From: Sphingobacteriales bacterium
GTDB taxonomy: Bacteria; Bacteroidota; Bacteroidia; Chitinophagales; UBA2359
Direction of reading: 5' to 3'
Assembly: GCA_016711285.1 (NCBI GenBank)
Contig: JADJTG010000017.1
Span: 62,001-126,000, forward strand
DNA: 64,000 nucleotides
Position numbers and translations under genes: made by a program. A model generated the notes under the pieces. The model was not told the DNA's origin. It made no database searches and was given only the letters and a program-made list of their open reading frames with translations. Of the stretch, positions 55,344 through 63,025 are shown one piece after another. The first letter of the stretch is position 1. Every line of letters begins with the position of its first letter.

Positions 55344-55724
55344 TTAACTTTCGTGGTAGTCCTCATAATTTGCTTCTTCGTCATAACTCAAATTTGGATA
55401 CCTGTCGTCAAAGCGTGAGTATAAGACTATGCGCAGTCTTTCAAATAAAAAACTTAAAAAGTCTTTGTCATCTTTAATATCAATAGATATACTTGTTATG
55501 TGTTCTTTTTCATCTGTCGACTTTTTGTTGTCAACACATAATAATGAAATATAGTGATTTTCAGTTCCATAAATTGAAAGTCCAATTACTTTAAACCTAT
55601 TTAAGTCAAGTTTAAAATATTTTCCAAAACTTTCAAGATTGTCGCCATATTTTGAACCTAAAAAATCAGAAATGTCAGCTGCTGCAGTTCCGACAAAGTC
55701 ATTGTATGATACATCTGCTTTCAT
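55344..55724 (-). CDS. Hypothetical protein
   Basis: A 126-residue acidic protein. FVGTAAADISDFLGSKYG near the start and GLSIYGTENHYISLLCVDNK in the middle suggest an alpha/beta fold; the C-terminus is very acidic (LSYDEEANYEDYHES). No family is recognised. Small acidic proteins of this kind are often immunity or anti-toxin proteins, but nothing here proves it. A+T-rich, and 44 bases downstream of a 46-residue frame on the same strand. Confidence 0.65.
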   Translation of the reverse strand: MKADVSYNDFVGTAAADISDFLGSKYGDNLESFGKYFKLDLNRFKVIGLSIYGTENHYISLLCVDNKKSTDEKEHITSISIDIKDDKDFLSFLFERLRIVLYSRFDDRYPNLSYDEEANYEDYHES

Positions 55725-55768
55725 ATTATTTTAATTATCTTGTTAAGTTTAAAAGTTTGTGATAAAAT

Positions 55769-55909
55769 TTATTTTTCTTCGTTATACGCTGGAATTTGGT
55801 AAGGACTTACATTTTTTTTCATTGCTACATTCTCTAAATCTTTCAGGTCTTCCCTTACAAAGTCCCAAGCTGCTTTCAAGTCTGCTATTGATAGTTTTTC
55901 TATTTCCAT
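55769..55909 (-). CDS. Very small hypothetical protein (46 residues)
   Basis: MEIEKLSIADLKAAWDFVRE followed by DLKDLENVAMKKNVSPYQIP and AYNEEK. The frame starts with ATG 55909. The pattern is two amphipathic helices with an (I/L)xxLK-type start, which I have seen in small Bacteroidota proteins of unknown function. It is directly upstream of, and co-oriented with, the 126-residue gene at 55344. Too short for certainty. Confidence 0.5.
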   Translation of the reverse strand: MEIEKLSIADLKAAWDFVREDLKDLENVAMKKNVSPYQIPAYNEEK

Positions 55910-55981
55910 TTTCTATTAATTTACAAATTTTACGGTGTCTTTTTACAATGACGCACATCTCAAAGCTATGCGCAATTTTTT

Positions 55982-57067
55982 TTATTCAACAACTGCTTCT
56001 TCGCTTTCTATTTCAATCAGGGGCAAATCCAGAAAAGTAGTAAAATGCTCCTCCACAGCCTGCACTACGCTGGGGTGTAGCGGCGAGGCATCTAAATAGT
56101 CGTAATCAATATGCGACAACACCTCGTCTATTTGCAGTTCGGGCAATGCATCTATCTCCAAATTCGGGTTTTTCATCGGCATTTTTATATCTAGGGGCAA
56201 ACTCACACATTCAAGGCGGTTGCTGACCAAAGTGGGGTTGAGTTTCTTTAAATCGTCATAATCAACGCCTGCGTCCATCGCTATTTCGGTGAGCAGGGCG
56301 GGTTCTTCTATACTCAGTGTGTAGGCGTGTATCGGCTCGTCATCTATCCATTTTCCCCAAAAACCCCATTGCTGGTAGTGTTCCATCAAAAAAGCGGTGG
56401 CGATAAAAGCCGGCACATAGCCCTGTGTTTCGGTGGGCAGTTGCTCGCGTATATCCCAAAAACTGCGGCGGCGGATTTTTTTTCCATTCTGTTCTAATTT
56501 TTCAATGGCTTCCTGCATGCGTCCTTCGCCACAATTGTAGGAGGCAATAGCGAGCAGCCAGTTGCCGCCTAAGTTGCGCTCCATATCTTTTAAGTATTTG
56601 GCGGCGGCAATGGTTGATTTGTAGGGGTCGCGGCGTTCGTCAATACAATTACTCACTTCCAAACCATAGTTGCGGGCGGTAGTGGGCATAAATTGCCACA
56701 AACCCACTGCTCCCGCCGGCGATTTGGCAAGCGGATTGAGCCACGATTCTATCACTGCCATATATTTCAATTCCAAAGGCAATTCGTAGAGCGTAAATAC
56801 TTCTTCTATCATCGGGAAATACTCTTCCGAGCGTGCCAGTACCTGCTCCACTTTGTATCGTTCTACGTGGTCGTACAAATATTGCAGTTGATACCACACC
56901 GTGCGGTGGTAGGAATACTTGAGTTCTGAGGATTTTTTTCTAATTTCTTGCTCCACCGCTTTGGCATTCATCGGGTAATTCTGAGGAGCTGTTCCCTTTG
57001 CCGCACTCAACAACAACACTATGCCAACTGCCAGCGTGGTGCGACGAAAAGTTTTTGTTTTTAACAT
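55982..57067 (-). CDS. Lytic transglycosylase (SLT/MltD-like), secreted
   Basis: A 361-residue exported murein hydrolase with a signal peptide (TTLAVGIVLLLSAAKGTA). The transglycosylase domain follows: YELPLELKYMAVIESWLNPL with the catalytic Glu, SPAGAVGLWQFMPTTARNYG, DERRDPYKSTIAAAKYLKDM and LLAIASYNCGEGRMQEAIEK. MltD-like proteins usually carry LysM repeats; none is visible, but the C-terminus contains EEPALLTEIAMDAGVDYDDL, a LysM-like segment. It cleaves peptidoglycan glycan strands to form anhydromuropeptides. ATG 57067 fits the signal peptide. Confidence 0.9.
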   Translation of the reverse strand: MLKTKTFRRTTLAVGIVLLLSAAKGTAPQNYPMNAKAVEQEIRKKSSELKYSYHRTVWYQLQYLYDHVERYKVEQVLARSEEYFPMIEEVFTLYELPLELKYMAVIESWLNPLAKSPAGAVGLWQFMPTTARNYGLEVSNCIDERRDPYKSTIAAAKYLKDMERNLGGNWLLAIASYNCGEGRMQEAIEKLEQNGKKIRRRSFWDIREQLPTETQGYVPAFIATAFLMEHYQQWGFWGKWIDDEPIHAYTLSIEEPALLTEIAMDAGVDYDDLKKLNPTLVSNRLECVSLPLDIKMPMKNPNLEIDALPELQIDEVLSHIDYDYLDASPLHPSVVQAVEEHFTTFLDLPLIEIESEEAVVE

Positions 57068-57153
57068 GAAAATTTTATAATAGTTCAGTAGGTGTCTTTC
57101 CAAAAGCATGATTATAATTAATGATTACAAGAAAAATTATCGTTTGAATACTA

Positions 57154-57161
57154 TATATTTG
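57154..57161 (+). promoter_or_regulatory. -7 element of the DUF6580 gene
   Basis: TATATTTG fits TAnnTTTG, 50-60 bases before the ATGs at 57204 and 57213, and within the longer frame starting at 57108. Confidence 0.45.
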
Positions 57162-57212
57162 CAGCGAAAAACGATTTTTTACTTCAAATATTGTGCAAAA
57201 AAAATGTTTTTT

Positions 57213-57782
57213 ATGAAAAATATAAAAAATATCAGCTTAATAACAGCTTTGATTCTCTTGGCAGCCTTGTCGCGCGTGTTGCCTCACCCCCCCAATTTTA
57301 CGCCTCTGGCAGCCCTGACTCTGCTCGGTGCGGCGCATCTGCATCGTTCTGTTGGTGTGGCGGCACTGCTCATTCCTTTGGCAGGATTTTGGTTGAGCGA
57401 CCTGCTCCTCAATAATGTCGTATATGCCCAATATTATCCAAATTTTGTGTGGGCAAGCGACAGCTTTTGGTGGTCGGCGGCAGCAATGGCGATAATTTAT
57501 ATGGCAGGCTCACGATTTTTAAATACATTCAGTTGGAAAAAAATTGCACCGATTTCTTTACTGTCGGCAGTTATTTTCTTTTTGGTATCCAACTTCGGTG
57601 TGTGGAAAAGCAGTGGTATGTATGCCCCTACCGCCGATGGTTTGCTCACTTGCTACATCGCCGCTATTCCGTTTTTCGGGTATAGCTTGTTAGGCGATAT
57701 GTTGTACAGTTTCGTGCTGTTTGGTGCTTATGCGTGGGCAAATAAAAAAATCGGCGTGAGCAGTAGCTCTTTGTCTTCTTAA
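57213..57782 (+). CDS. DUF6580 membrane protein
   Basis: A 189-residue integral membrane protein with about five helices. Landmarks are LAALSRVLPHPPNFTPLAAL, PLAGFWLSDLLLNNVVYAQY, FFLVSNFGVWKSSGMYAPTA, LLTCYIAAIPFFGYSLLGDM and YSFVLFGAYAW. The LPHPPNFTPLAA and N(F/Y)GVW blocks characterise DUF6580, whose members resemble the substrate-binding S components of ECF transporters and are suspected to bind a small substrate. An ATG at 57204 would add three residues. Divergent from the lytic transglycosylase. Confidence 0.85.
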   Translation: MKNIKNISLITALILLAALSRVLPHPPNFTPLAALTLLGAAHLHRSVGVAALLIPLAGFWLSDLLLNNVVYAQYYPNFVWASDSFWWSAAAMAIIYMAGSRFLNTFSWKKIAPISLLSAVIFFLVSNFGVWKSSGMYAPTADGLLTCYIAAIPFFGYSLLGDMLYSFVLFGAYAWANKKIGVSSSSLSS

Positions 57783-57799
57783 TTTTTTCTTGTTTTTAT

Positions 57800-58636
57800 A
57801 TGAAAAAATACGATCATTTTTTTGGCATCTTTTTTTTGATATTGCTGCTTTTGGGCAACAGTTGCGGAAAAGATGAAGATAATGATACCCCCGATACGCA
57901 AGAGCCAACGATTGAACTTTCGCTTACTGTTGATAAATTATTCGGACAGGTACAAGAAGAATTCAAATTTACCCTGTCTTTGCAAAATAGCAGCTCTGTG
58001 GAAGTAGAAAATTTGGTTTGGAATTTCGGAGACGGTGATTCTATCTCTACCAACTTCCAAAACTTTGACCGATGGCACACTTACCAAGAGCCCGGTTATT
58101 ACTGGGCGAGTGTCAAGGCTTTTACAGCGGATAATAAAGTATATAAAGACAGCGTGCAAATACAGGTACTGGCGAATAATTCATATCGCATTACAAGTAT
58201 TAAGATGTTGCAATTTCCGGCACGCAGCGATTTAGACCCCGACTACGACTGGGATTATGAATATTATCCCGAAGGGTCGGCAGCACGTCGCGCCGATTTA
58301 ACTTTTTCTCTTGATAAGAGTACCCAGCAAACTGTACCTGTTTATTCTTCTTCTTTGACCCCTGTTATTGCGCAAAGTACTACCATTACAGATGCTATAG
58401 TGCCTTGCACTTGGACATTGAGCAACAGTGATTTTCCTATTATCAACTATAACACAATCCCTTCTTTGGTATTTGATTTTTTTGATAATGATATGTCCGA
58501 AGGCAGTAGTAATCCACATCACGGCATAAGTAGTGATGTGTTTGTAAATATGAAATTGTACAGTGCCGACAAGCCGACCACAGTATTGGTTACTGATGGA
58601 GATTTTAAATTTGAATTACAGGTAATCTGGTATTGA
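57800..58636 (+). CDS. Lipoprotein with PKD-like domain
   Basis: A 278-residue protein with lipobox GNS|C near residue 22, then an acidic linker (GKDEDNDTPDTQEPT). A PKD-like beta-sandwich follows with VENLVWNFGDGDSISTNFQN and TYQEPGYYWASVKAF, the WDFGDG and pre-strand G-x-Y patterns. The C-terminal 150 residues (ITSIKMLQFPARSDLDPDYD, DNDMSEGSSNPHHGISSDVF) look like a second beta domain not recognised. Surface or periplasmic anchoring is inferred. It is 17 bases downstream of the DUF6580 gene, likely co-transcribed. Confidence 0.8.
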   Translation: MKKYDHFFGIFFLILLLLGNSCGKDEDNDTPDTQEPTIELSLTVDKLFGQVQEEFKFTLSLQNSSSVEVENLVWNFGDGDSISTNFQNFDRWHTYQEPGYYWASVKAFTADNKVYKDSVQIQVLANNSYRITSIKMLQFPARSDLDPDYDWDYEYYPEGSAARRADLTFSLDKSTQQTVPVYSSSLTPVIAQSTTITDAIVPCTWTLSNSDFPIINYNTIPSLVFDFFDNDMSEGSSNPHHGISSDVFVNMKLYSADKPTTVLVTDGDFKFELQVIWY

Positions 58637-58770
58637 TTTTTTAGCAATAAAAAATCATATTATCACAATATAAAACAATGATTTTCATTTATTTAACAGC
58701 TCATTTATTGATAAATTAAAATTATTTGTTTTTTACATAAAAATTTTAATGTATATATAAAAGCCAAGTT

Positions 58771-59370
58771 ATGCAAGTATTAAAAAATGTGTTTTTTGTT
58801 TGGGTTCTTTGTTGCTTATATATGGCAGCACAAGCACAAAGTGACGTTTTTCGCAAAGGCAAAATTATCGTGTCGGCAGGTACGGCATTGGGTGCTTATG
58901 CCTACTCAGGTTTAACATTTGCGCCGCCTATCATCGTCAGTGGCGAATATGGTATCGACAACCGCATTGGCGTGGGGTTGGCGGTGTCGCATCAAACACG
59001 CCGCCTGAAAGCCGACAAAGATTTTCGCTACTCTTTCACGGCACTGATGCCGCGGGCGGTATTTCATCTCACACCCGACATTAATCGGGTTTTTGATAGC
59101 AATATAAATGCAGATAAATTCGATATTTATGCGGCTTTGGGCTTCGGCTTGGAATTTAACCGTTGGAAATATGATGGCGAAGACAACTCATCTATTATTG
59201 GTTTGGAAGATGAATATGATTTGGATACACGTCCTTTTTTGTCACCTGTTTTGGGCTTTCGTTATTTGGCAAAACCACATCTTGGAGTTTTTGCAGAAGG
59301 CGGCAGAGGCGGTTGGGGCTATCTGAATGTCGGTGTTTCTTTGCTTTTTGATGCCGACAGAATCAAATAA
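58771..59370 (+). CDS. Outer-membrane beta-barrel protein, hypothetical
   Basis: A 199-residue exported protein with a signal peptide (FFVWVLCCLYMAAQA|QS). Alternating amphipathic strands (KIIVSAGTALGAYAYSG, NRIGVGLAVSHQTRR, FDIYAALGFGLEFNRWKY, PFLSPVLGFRYLAKPHLGVF) end with a strand ending in LLFDADRIK. This resembles small outer-membrane barrels of the porin/OmpW type. I cannot name a family or ligand. Confidence 0.7.
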   Translation: MQVLKNVFFVWVLCCLYMAAQAQSDVFRKGKIIVSAGTALGAYAYSGLTFAPPIIVSGEYGIDNRIGVGLAVSHQTRRLKADKDFRYSFTALMPRAVFHLTPDINRVFDSNINADKFDIYAALGFGLEFNRWKYDGEDNSSIIGLEDEYDLDTRPFLSPVLGFRYLAKPHLGVFAEGGRGGWGYLNVGVSLLFDADRIK

Positions 59371-59460
59371 AATTGCCTATTATTTTTTAATTAACTGAGA
59401 AAGCAGACGGTTTTTCGGTTTTTGTATTTAAAAAACACTGTCTTTTTTTATACCTACTTA

Positions 59461-59498
59461 AAAAAATCCCTCTGAATTGCAATTCAGAGGGATTTTTT
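59461..59498. terminator. Bidirectional terminator
   Basis: Perfect 19-bp palindrome (AAAAAATCCCTCTGAATTG and its complement, no loop base), between the convergent beta-barrel gene and the subtilisin-like protease gene. Confidence 0.85.
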
Positions 59499-59516
59499 GC
59501 TTTTTATAAAATAAAA

Positions 59517-62465
59517 TTACTCTATTATCATTTTTCCGCTTACCAAAGTATCATTGTATTGAAGTGTATAAACATACATTCCTGCGCTTAAATCTTTGCG
59601 CTCAAAAGCTAATTGTTGCAAACCGTTCATTTGTGGCAATACGCCGCTTTTGGCTACCAAACGCCCCATTGTATCATATACCTGCAAAGAAACTATACCA
59701 TCTTGTGGCAGGCGATAAGTAAAGATGGTTTGCCAATTGAAGGGATTAGGCGCACAAACGACCTGCAAAGGTTGTGTGCTGTTAATGTTTTCAGCGATGG
59801 AAATATTCTTTTCTTCTTGTTGTTCATTACCACCCTTAGTTATTCCGCCGCAATAATAAATAGAAGCCTGAAAATCGACACCCGCCTGCGCGTGGAACGG
59901 CGGCACTAAATAAACAGCTTCCCCAGCAGTATAAATTACTTCCGCACCCGATGAAATCGTATTAGATGCTTGTATGTATAAAAAAGATTGTATCCAAGTA
60001 GGCTCATCTAAATAGGTGTAATTCGGTTCGGTCAAAATAATTGTTTCCTGACAAGTGGACTGAACATCAATACTATAATCTTCTACCTGCCCGTATTGAA
60101 AAGTTTCGCAGGCAGTGGAGGCGGCATTCCATTTCATAGCTACACGCATACGGTGCGTGCCATTGCTCGCCGCTTGCGGAACGCTAAGGCTGCCTGTTAC
60201 TGTGGTTGTAGAAGTAGCACCCGCATCAAATGCCAGTTCACCGGTATCATCAAAATCGCCGTCATTATTCCAATCTACCCATATCCGCCAATATTCTCCA
60301 TAACTAGTACCGCTAAATGCAGGTACAAGGCTGATAGTCGGCGAAGTATTTTGCCAAACAGTAAATGTATTTGATGTAAAATCTTCGTAGCCCGCCGGAT
60401 TGGAAGAAGTATAAGTAGTTCCATTCACTGTAACCGAAGCTATCCATTCTTCATTAAAGGTAGTACCAGCAGAAGCGCAATAGCTTACACTTTGTGTAAT
60501 AAAGTTATAAGCGGCGGAAGTGCTGTTGCCGCAACCGTTATAGGTTATCACCTGCCAATAATAGGTACTTGAAGGTAATAAACCGCTCGCTGTATAGGAA
60601 GTAGCAACAATACCGCTTTGATTGACAATCATATTACTGAATGTGGCATCTGTGGCTATTTGTATTGTGTAAGAAGTTGCGCCGCTTACTGCGCTCCAAG
60701 TTAAAACAGGCGATGTGGATTGATTAGAAGCTCCGTTGGCAGGACTGCTAAGGGTAGCAGCGGTCGGTGCGCCATTCACAACAACCAGTTGATAAGATGC
60801 TGTTTGGGTGATGCTACCACTAACACCGCTAATGGTAAGCGTGTAAGTTCCGACAGCGGCGGCGTTTGTTACATTGAATGTAAGTGTAGAAGCACCGACC
60901 GGCGTAACCGGATTGGCATTGAAAGAAGCCGTAACTCCGCTTGGTAAACCACTGACACTCAAAGTAACCGGATTGCTAAAACCTGCAACAGCACCCACAT
61001 TCACCGATACATTGCCTGTTGATCCTTTACACACAGAACTGCTGCTTGCAGTGGGTGTAAGCGTAAAAGAGGAATTGCATACACCACCCGGCACCAATTC
61101 CATAATAGCACCGTATAAATTCAAACGACCGCCTGTAACCGTAATGCCGTTAAGGGCTGATATGGGGTCAGTACCGTTTAAAATGGCTGCTTTGAGTGCC
61201 AATGCTCCGTTGCCCGGGTTTGTTTTGTAAGAAACGATAAAATCATTGCAGGCGGCGGCCACTATCAAGCCCACTGCTCCGGCAACGTGCGGCGTAGCCA
61301 TAGAAGTTCCGGTTAAGTTGCCATAACTACTGCTAGGGAGGGTGGATAAAATACTAGTACCCGGTGCACCCAAATCAATGGTGGTAAGCCCGTAAGCCGC
61401 ACCGCCGTTTTTGGCATCGGTGCTGGTAGTATTGGTAACAGAAATCAAATAGTCGCTGGCGCAAGCTGTAGGAATATCGCCCTGTGCATCTATGTCAATG
61501 TTGAGATTGGCAGTAGCTCCGCAACTCACAATACCCGCCACACCCAAAGAATCGTACATAGCACACCAAAGCGGATAGTTAGAGGGCTGACCATAATCTA
61601 CTCCAAAGGAAGCATTGGTAGAAACGACAAAAGATCCTTGTGCGCCATTGGTTTGGTTATAGAGTTTTCTTTCATCAAGAATATAGCCGTAAGCGGCTAC
61701 TGCGGTAGCTTCGCTGCTTGTAGAACCCATCACAGGCATTATTTTTACGTTCCAGTTTACACCAGTAACACCAATACTGTTGTTTCCTCTTGCGCCTACT
61801 GTACCTGCCACATGCGTGCCGTGGCTATCGCTGCTAATAGTGCCATTGTTGTTATAAGCATTCCAGCCATCGCGGTCGTCAATGTAGCCGTTGCCATCGT
61901 CATCAATACCGTTGCCGGCTATTTCATCGGTATTTTTCCAGTAATTAGCTGTCAAATCAGGGTGAGTTAAATCAAAACCGCCATCTACCACTGCCACTAC
62001 AATTTCATCGCCATCGGTAGTAGTGCCGCCGGTGGTGATATTCCACGCTTCGGGTGCATCTATATCTATGTCACCTGCACTGTTCATATCCCACTGGCTG
62101 CTGAATTGGGGGTCGTTGGGTGTAACCCGTGAAGTGAGATTGTGGTGGTTGAATTGGGCTATATGTACTGCCGGATGCAGGCGCAGAGCTTCGAGCAAGG
62201 CGCGTTCATCGGCTGATTCGGCGCGGAAATACAATTGCCAGATGTTCATACTTCGTGCCAAGCGTCTGCCTGCTTTTAAATCCACTTCTTTGCCGTTGAA
62301 AAAGCGAAAATCTTCGCATACGTCTTTTACATCAACGCTTTTTTCCAAAATGACCAAAAACTCGCCCGAAAAATGGTCAGAAGTAGTCACTTGTGCCCGA
62401 ATTGAGGTACTTATCATACAAATCCATAGCAAACAAAAAAATGTCGCATAAAAATATTTTAACAT
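59517..62465 (-). CDS. Secreted subtilisin-like serine protease with T9SS sorting domain
   Basis: A 982-residue exported S8 peptidase. After the signal peptide and an inhibitor-like propeptide (FLVILEKSVDVKDVCEDFRF), the catalytic Asp is in VVDGGFDLTHPD, the His in SDSHGTHVAGTVGARG and the Ser in GTSMATPHVAGAVGLI. Beyond about residue 480 come an Ig-like domain (GNVSVNVGAVAGFSNPVTLS), a fibronectin-III domain (PVLTWSAVSGATSYTIQIAT), a GEVED domain (YWRIWVDWNNDGDFDDTGEL), a coathanger-type segment (VYLVPPFHAQAGVDFQASI) and the T9SS type A sorting domain (VYDTMGRLVAKSGVL, GMYVYTLQYN). Predicted to be secreted and surface-attached. Confidence 0.95.
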   Translation of the reverse strand: MLKYFYATFFCLLWICMISTSIRAQVTTSDHFSGEFLVILEKSVDVKDVCEDFRFFNGKEVDLKAGRRLARSMNIWQLYFRAESADERALLEALRLHPAVHIAQFNHHNLTSRVTPNDPQFSSQWDMNSAGDIDIDAPEAWNITTGGTTTDGDEIVVAVVDGGFDLTHPDLTANYWKNTDEIAGNGIDDDGNGYIDDRDGWNAYNNNGTISSDSHGTHVAGTVGARGNNSIGVTGVNWNVKIMPVMGSTSSEATAVAAYGYILDERKLYNQTNGAQGSFVVSTNASFGVDYGQPSNYPLWCAMYDSLGVAGIVSCGATANLNIDIDAQGDIPTACASDYLISVTNTTSTDAKNGGAAYGLTTIDLGAPGTSILSTLPSSSYGNLTGTSMATPHVAGAVGLIVAAACNDFIVSYKTNPGNGALALKAAILNGTDPISALNGITVTGGRLNLYGAIMELVPGGVCNSSFTLTPTASSSSVCKGSTGNVSVNVGAVAGFSNPVTLSVSGLPSGVTASFNANPVTPVGASTLTFNVTNAAAVGTYTLTISGVSGSITQTASYQLVVVNGAPTAATLSSPANGASNQSTSPVLTWSAVSGATSYTIQIATDATFSNMIVNQSGIVATSYTASGLLPSSTYYWQVITYNGCGNSTSAAYNFITQSVSYCASAGTTFNEEWIASVTVNGTTYTSSNPAGYEDFTSNTFTVWQNTSPTISLVPAFSGTSYGEYWRIWVDWNNDGDFDDTGELAFDAGATSTTTVTGSLSVPQAASNGTHRMRVAMKWNAASTACETFQYGQVEDYSIDVQSTCQETIILTEPNYTYLDEPTWIQSFLYIQASNTISSGAEVIYTAGEAVYLVPPFHAQAGVDFQASIYYCGGITKGGNEQQEEKNISIAENINSTQPLQVVCAPNPFNWQTIFTYRLPQDGIVSLQVYDTMGRLVAKSGVLPQMNGLQQLAFERKDLSAGMYVYTLQYNDTLVSGKMIIE

Positions 62466-62506
62466 GTCTTTGAATAAATTTAGAGGTTTAACAATATAAT
62501 TATATA

Positions 62507-62514
62507 CAAATATA
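62507..62514 (-). promoter_or_regulatory. -7 element of the subtilisin-like gene
   Basis: TATATTTG on the minus strand fits TAnnTTTG, 42 bases before ATG 62465. Confidence 0.45.
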
Positions 62515-62965
62515 TGTTTTTATAATTATTTTATCAACATTTTTCTAAGTACATGACAAAAACTTTTTTACCCGATAGGCTTATATTTGCAGTTTCTCAA
62601 TCTTATTCCCTTTTGATTGATAAAATCGCACAATTTATTAGTTATAAAATATTGATTTTTAATTATTTGTAATAAAAAATAATACGAAAATATCGTCATA
62701 AAAGGAATAATTAAAAAACATTACCAGAGGTTCTTCTTAAGACTAAATTTAATCGCAGCTATTTGTAACTATCTATTATGAAAAAGGTCTATTAGTAAAA
62801 AGTTATACCAAATAAATATCTAAATGACACAATATGTAAAGTTTTCTATTTTGTAATGATATGGTTGATATTATTGCTAATATAAGCCACTTTGAATGGA
62901 ATTGAATCTGTAAAACAACTATGCCAAATAGATATTTGAATGGTATTGTGAAATACCACCATAAA
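62515..62965. other. Gene-free region with an orphan promoter motif and a short direct repeat
   Basis: About 450 bases without an open frame. TATATTTG at 62582-62589 on the plus strand is a perfect -7 match but no plus-strand gene follows. Two related blocks, near 62807 (CCAAATAAATATCTAAATG) and 62927 (CCAAATAGATATTTGAATG), form an imperfect direct repeat. Confidence 0.5.
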
Positions 62966-62996
62966 AAAGGAAAGAGGTTAATAACCTCTTTCCTTT
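62966..62996 (-). terminator. Terminator of the second giant gene
   Basis: Perfect 15-bp stem AAAGGAAAGAGGTTA / TAACCTCTTTCCTTT with a one-base loop, 30 bases after the stop codon at 63026. On the minus strand it is followed by a T-rich tract. Confidence 0.85.
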
Positions 62997-63025
62997 ATAC
63001 TTATTAAATATTTATTATGTTAAAA

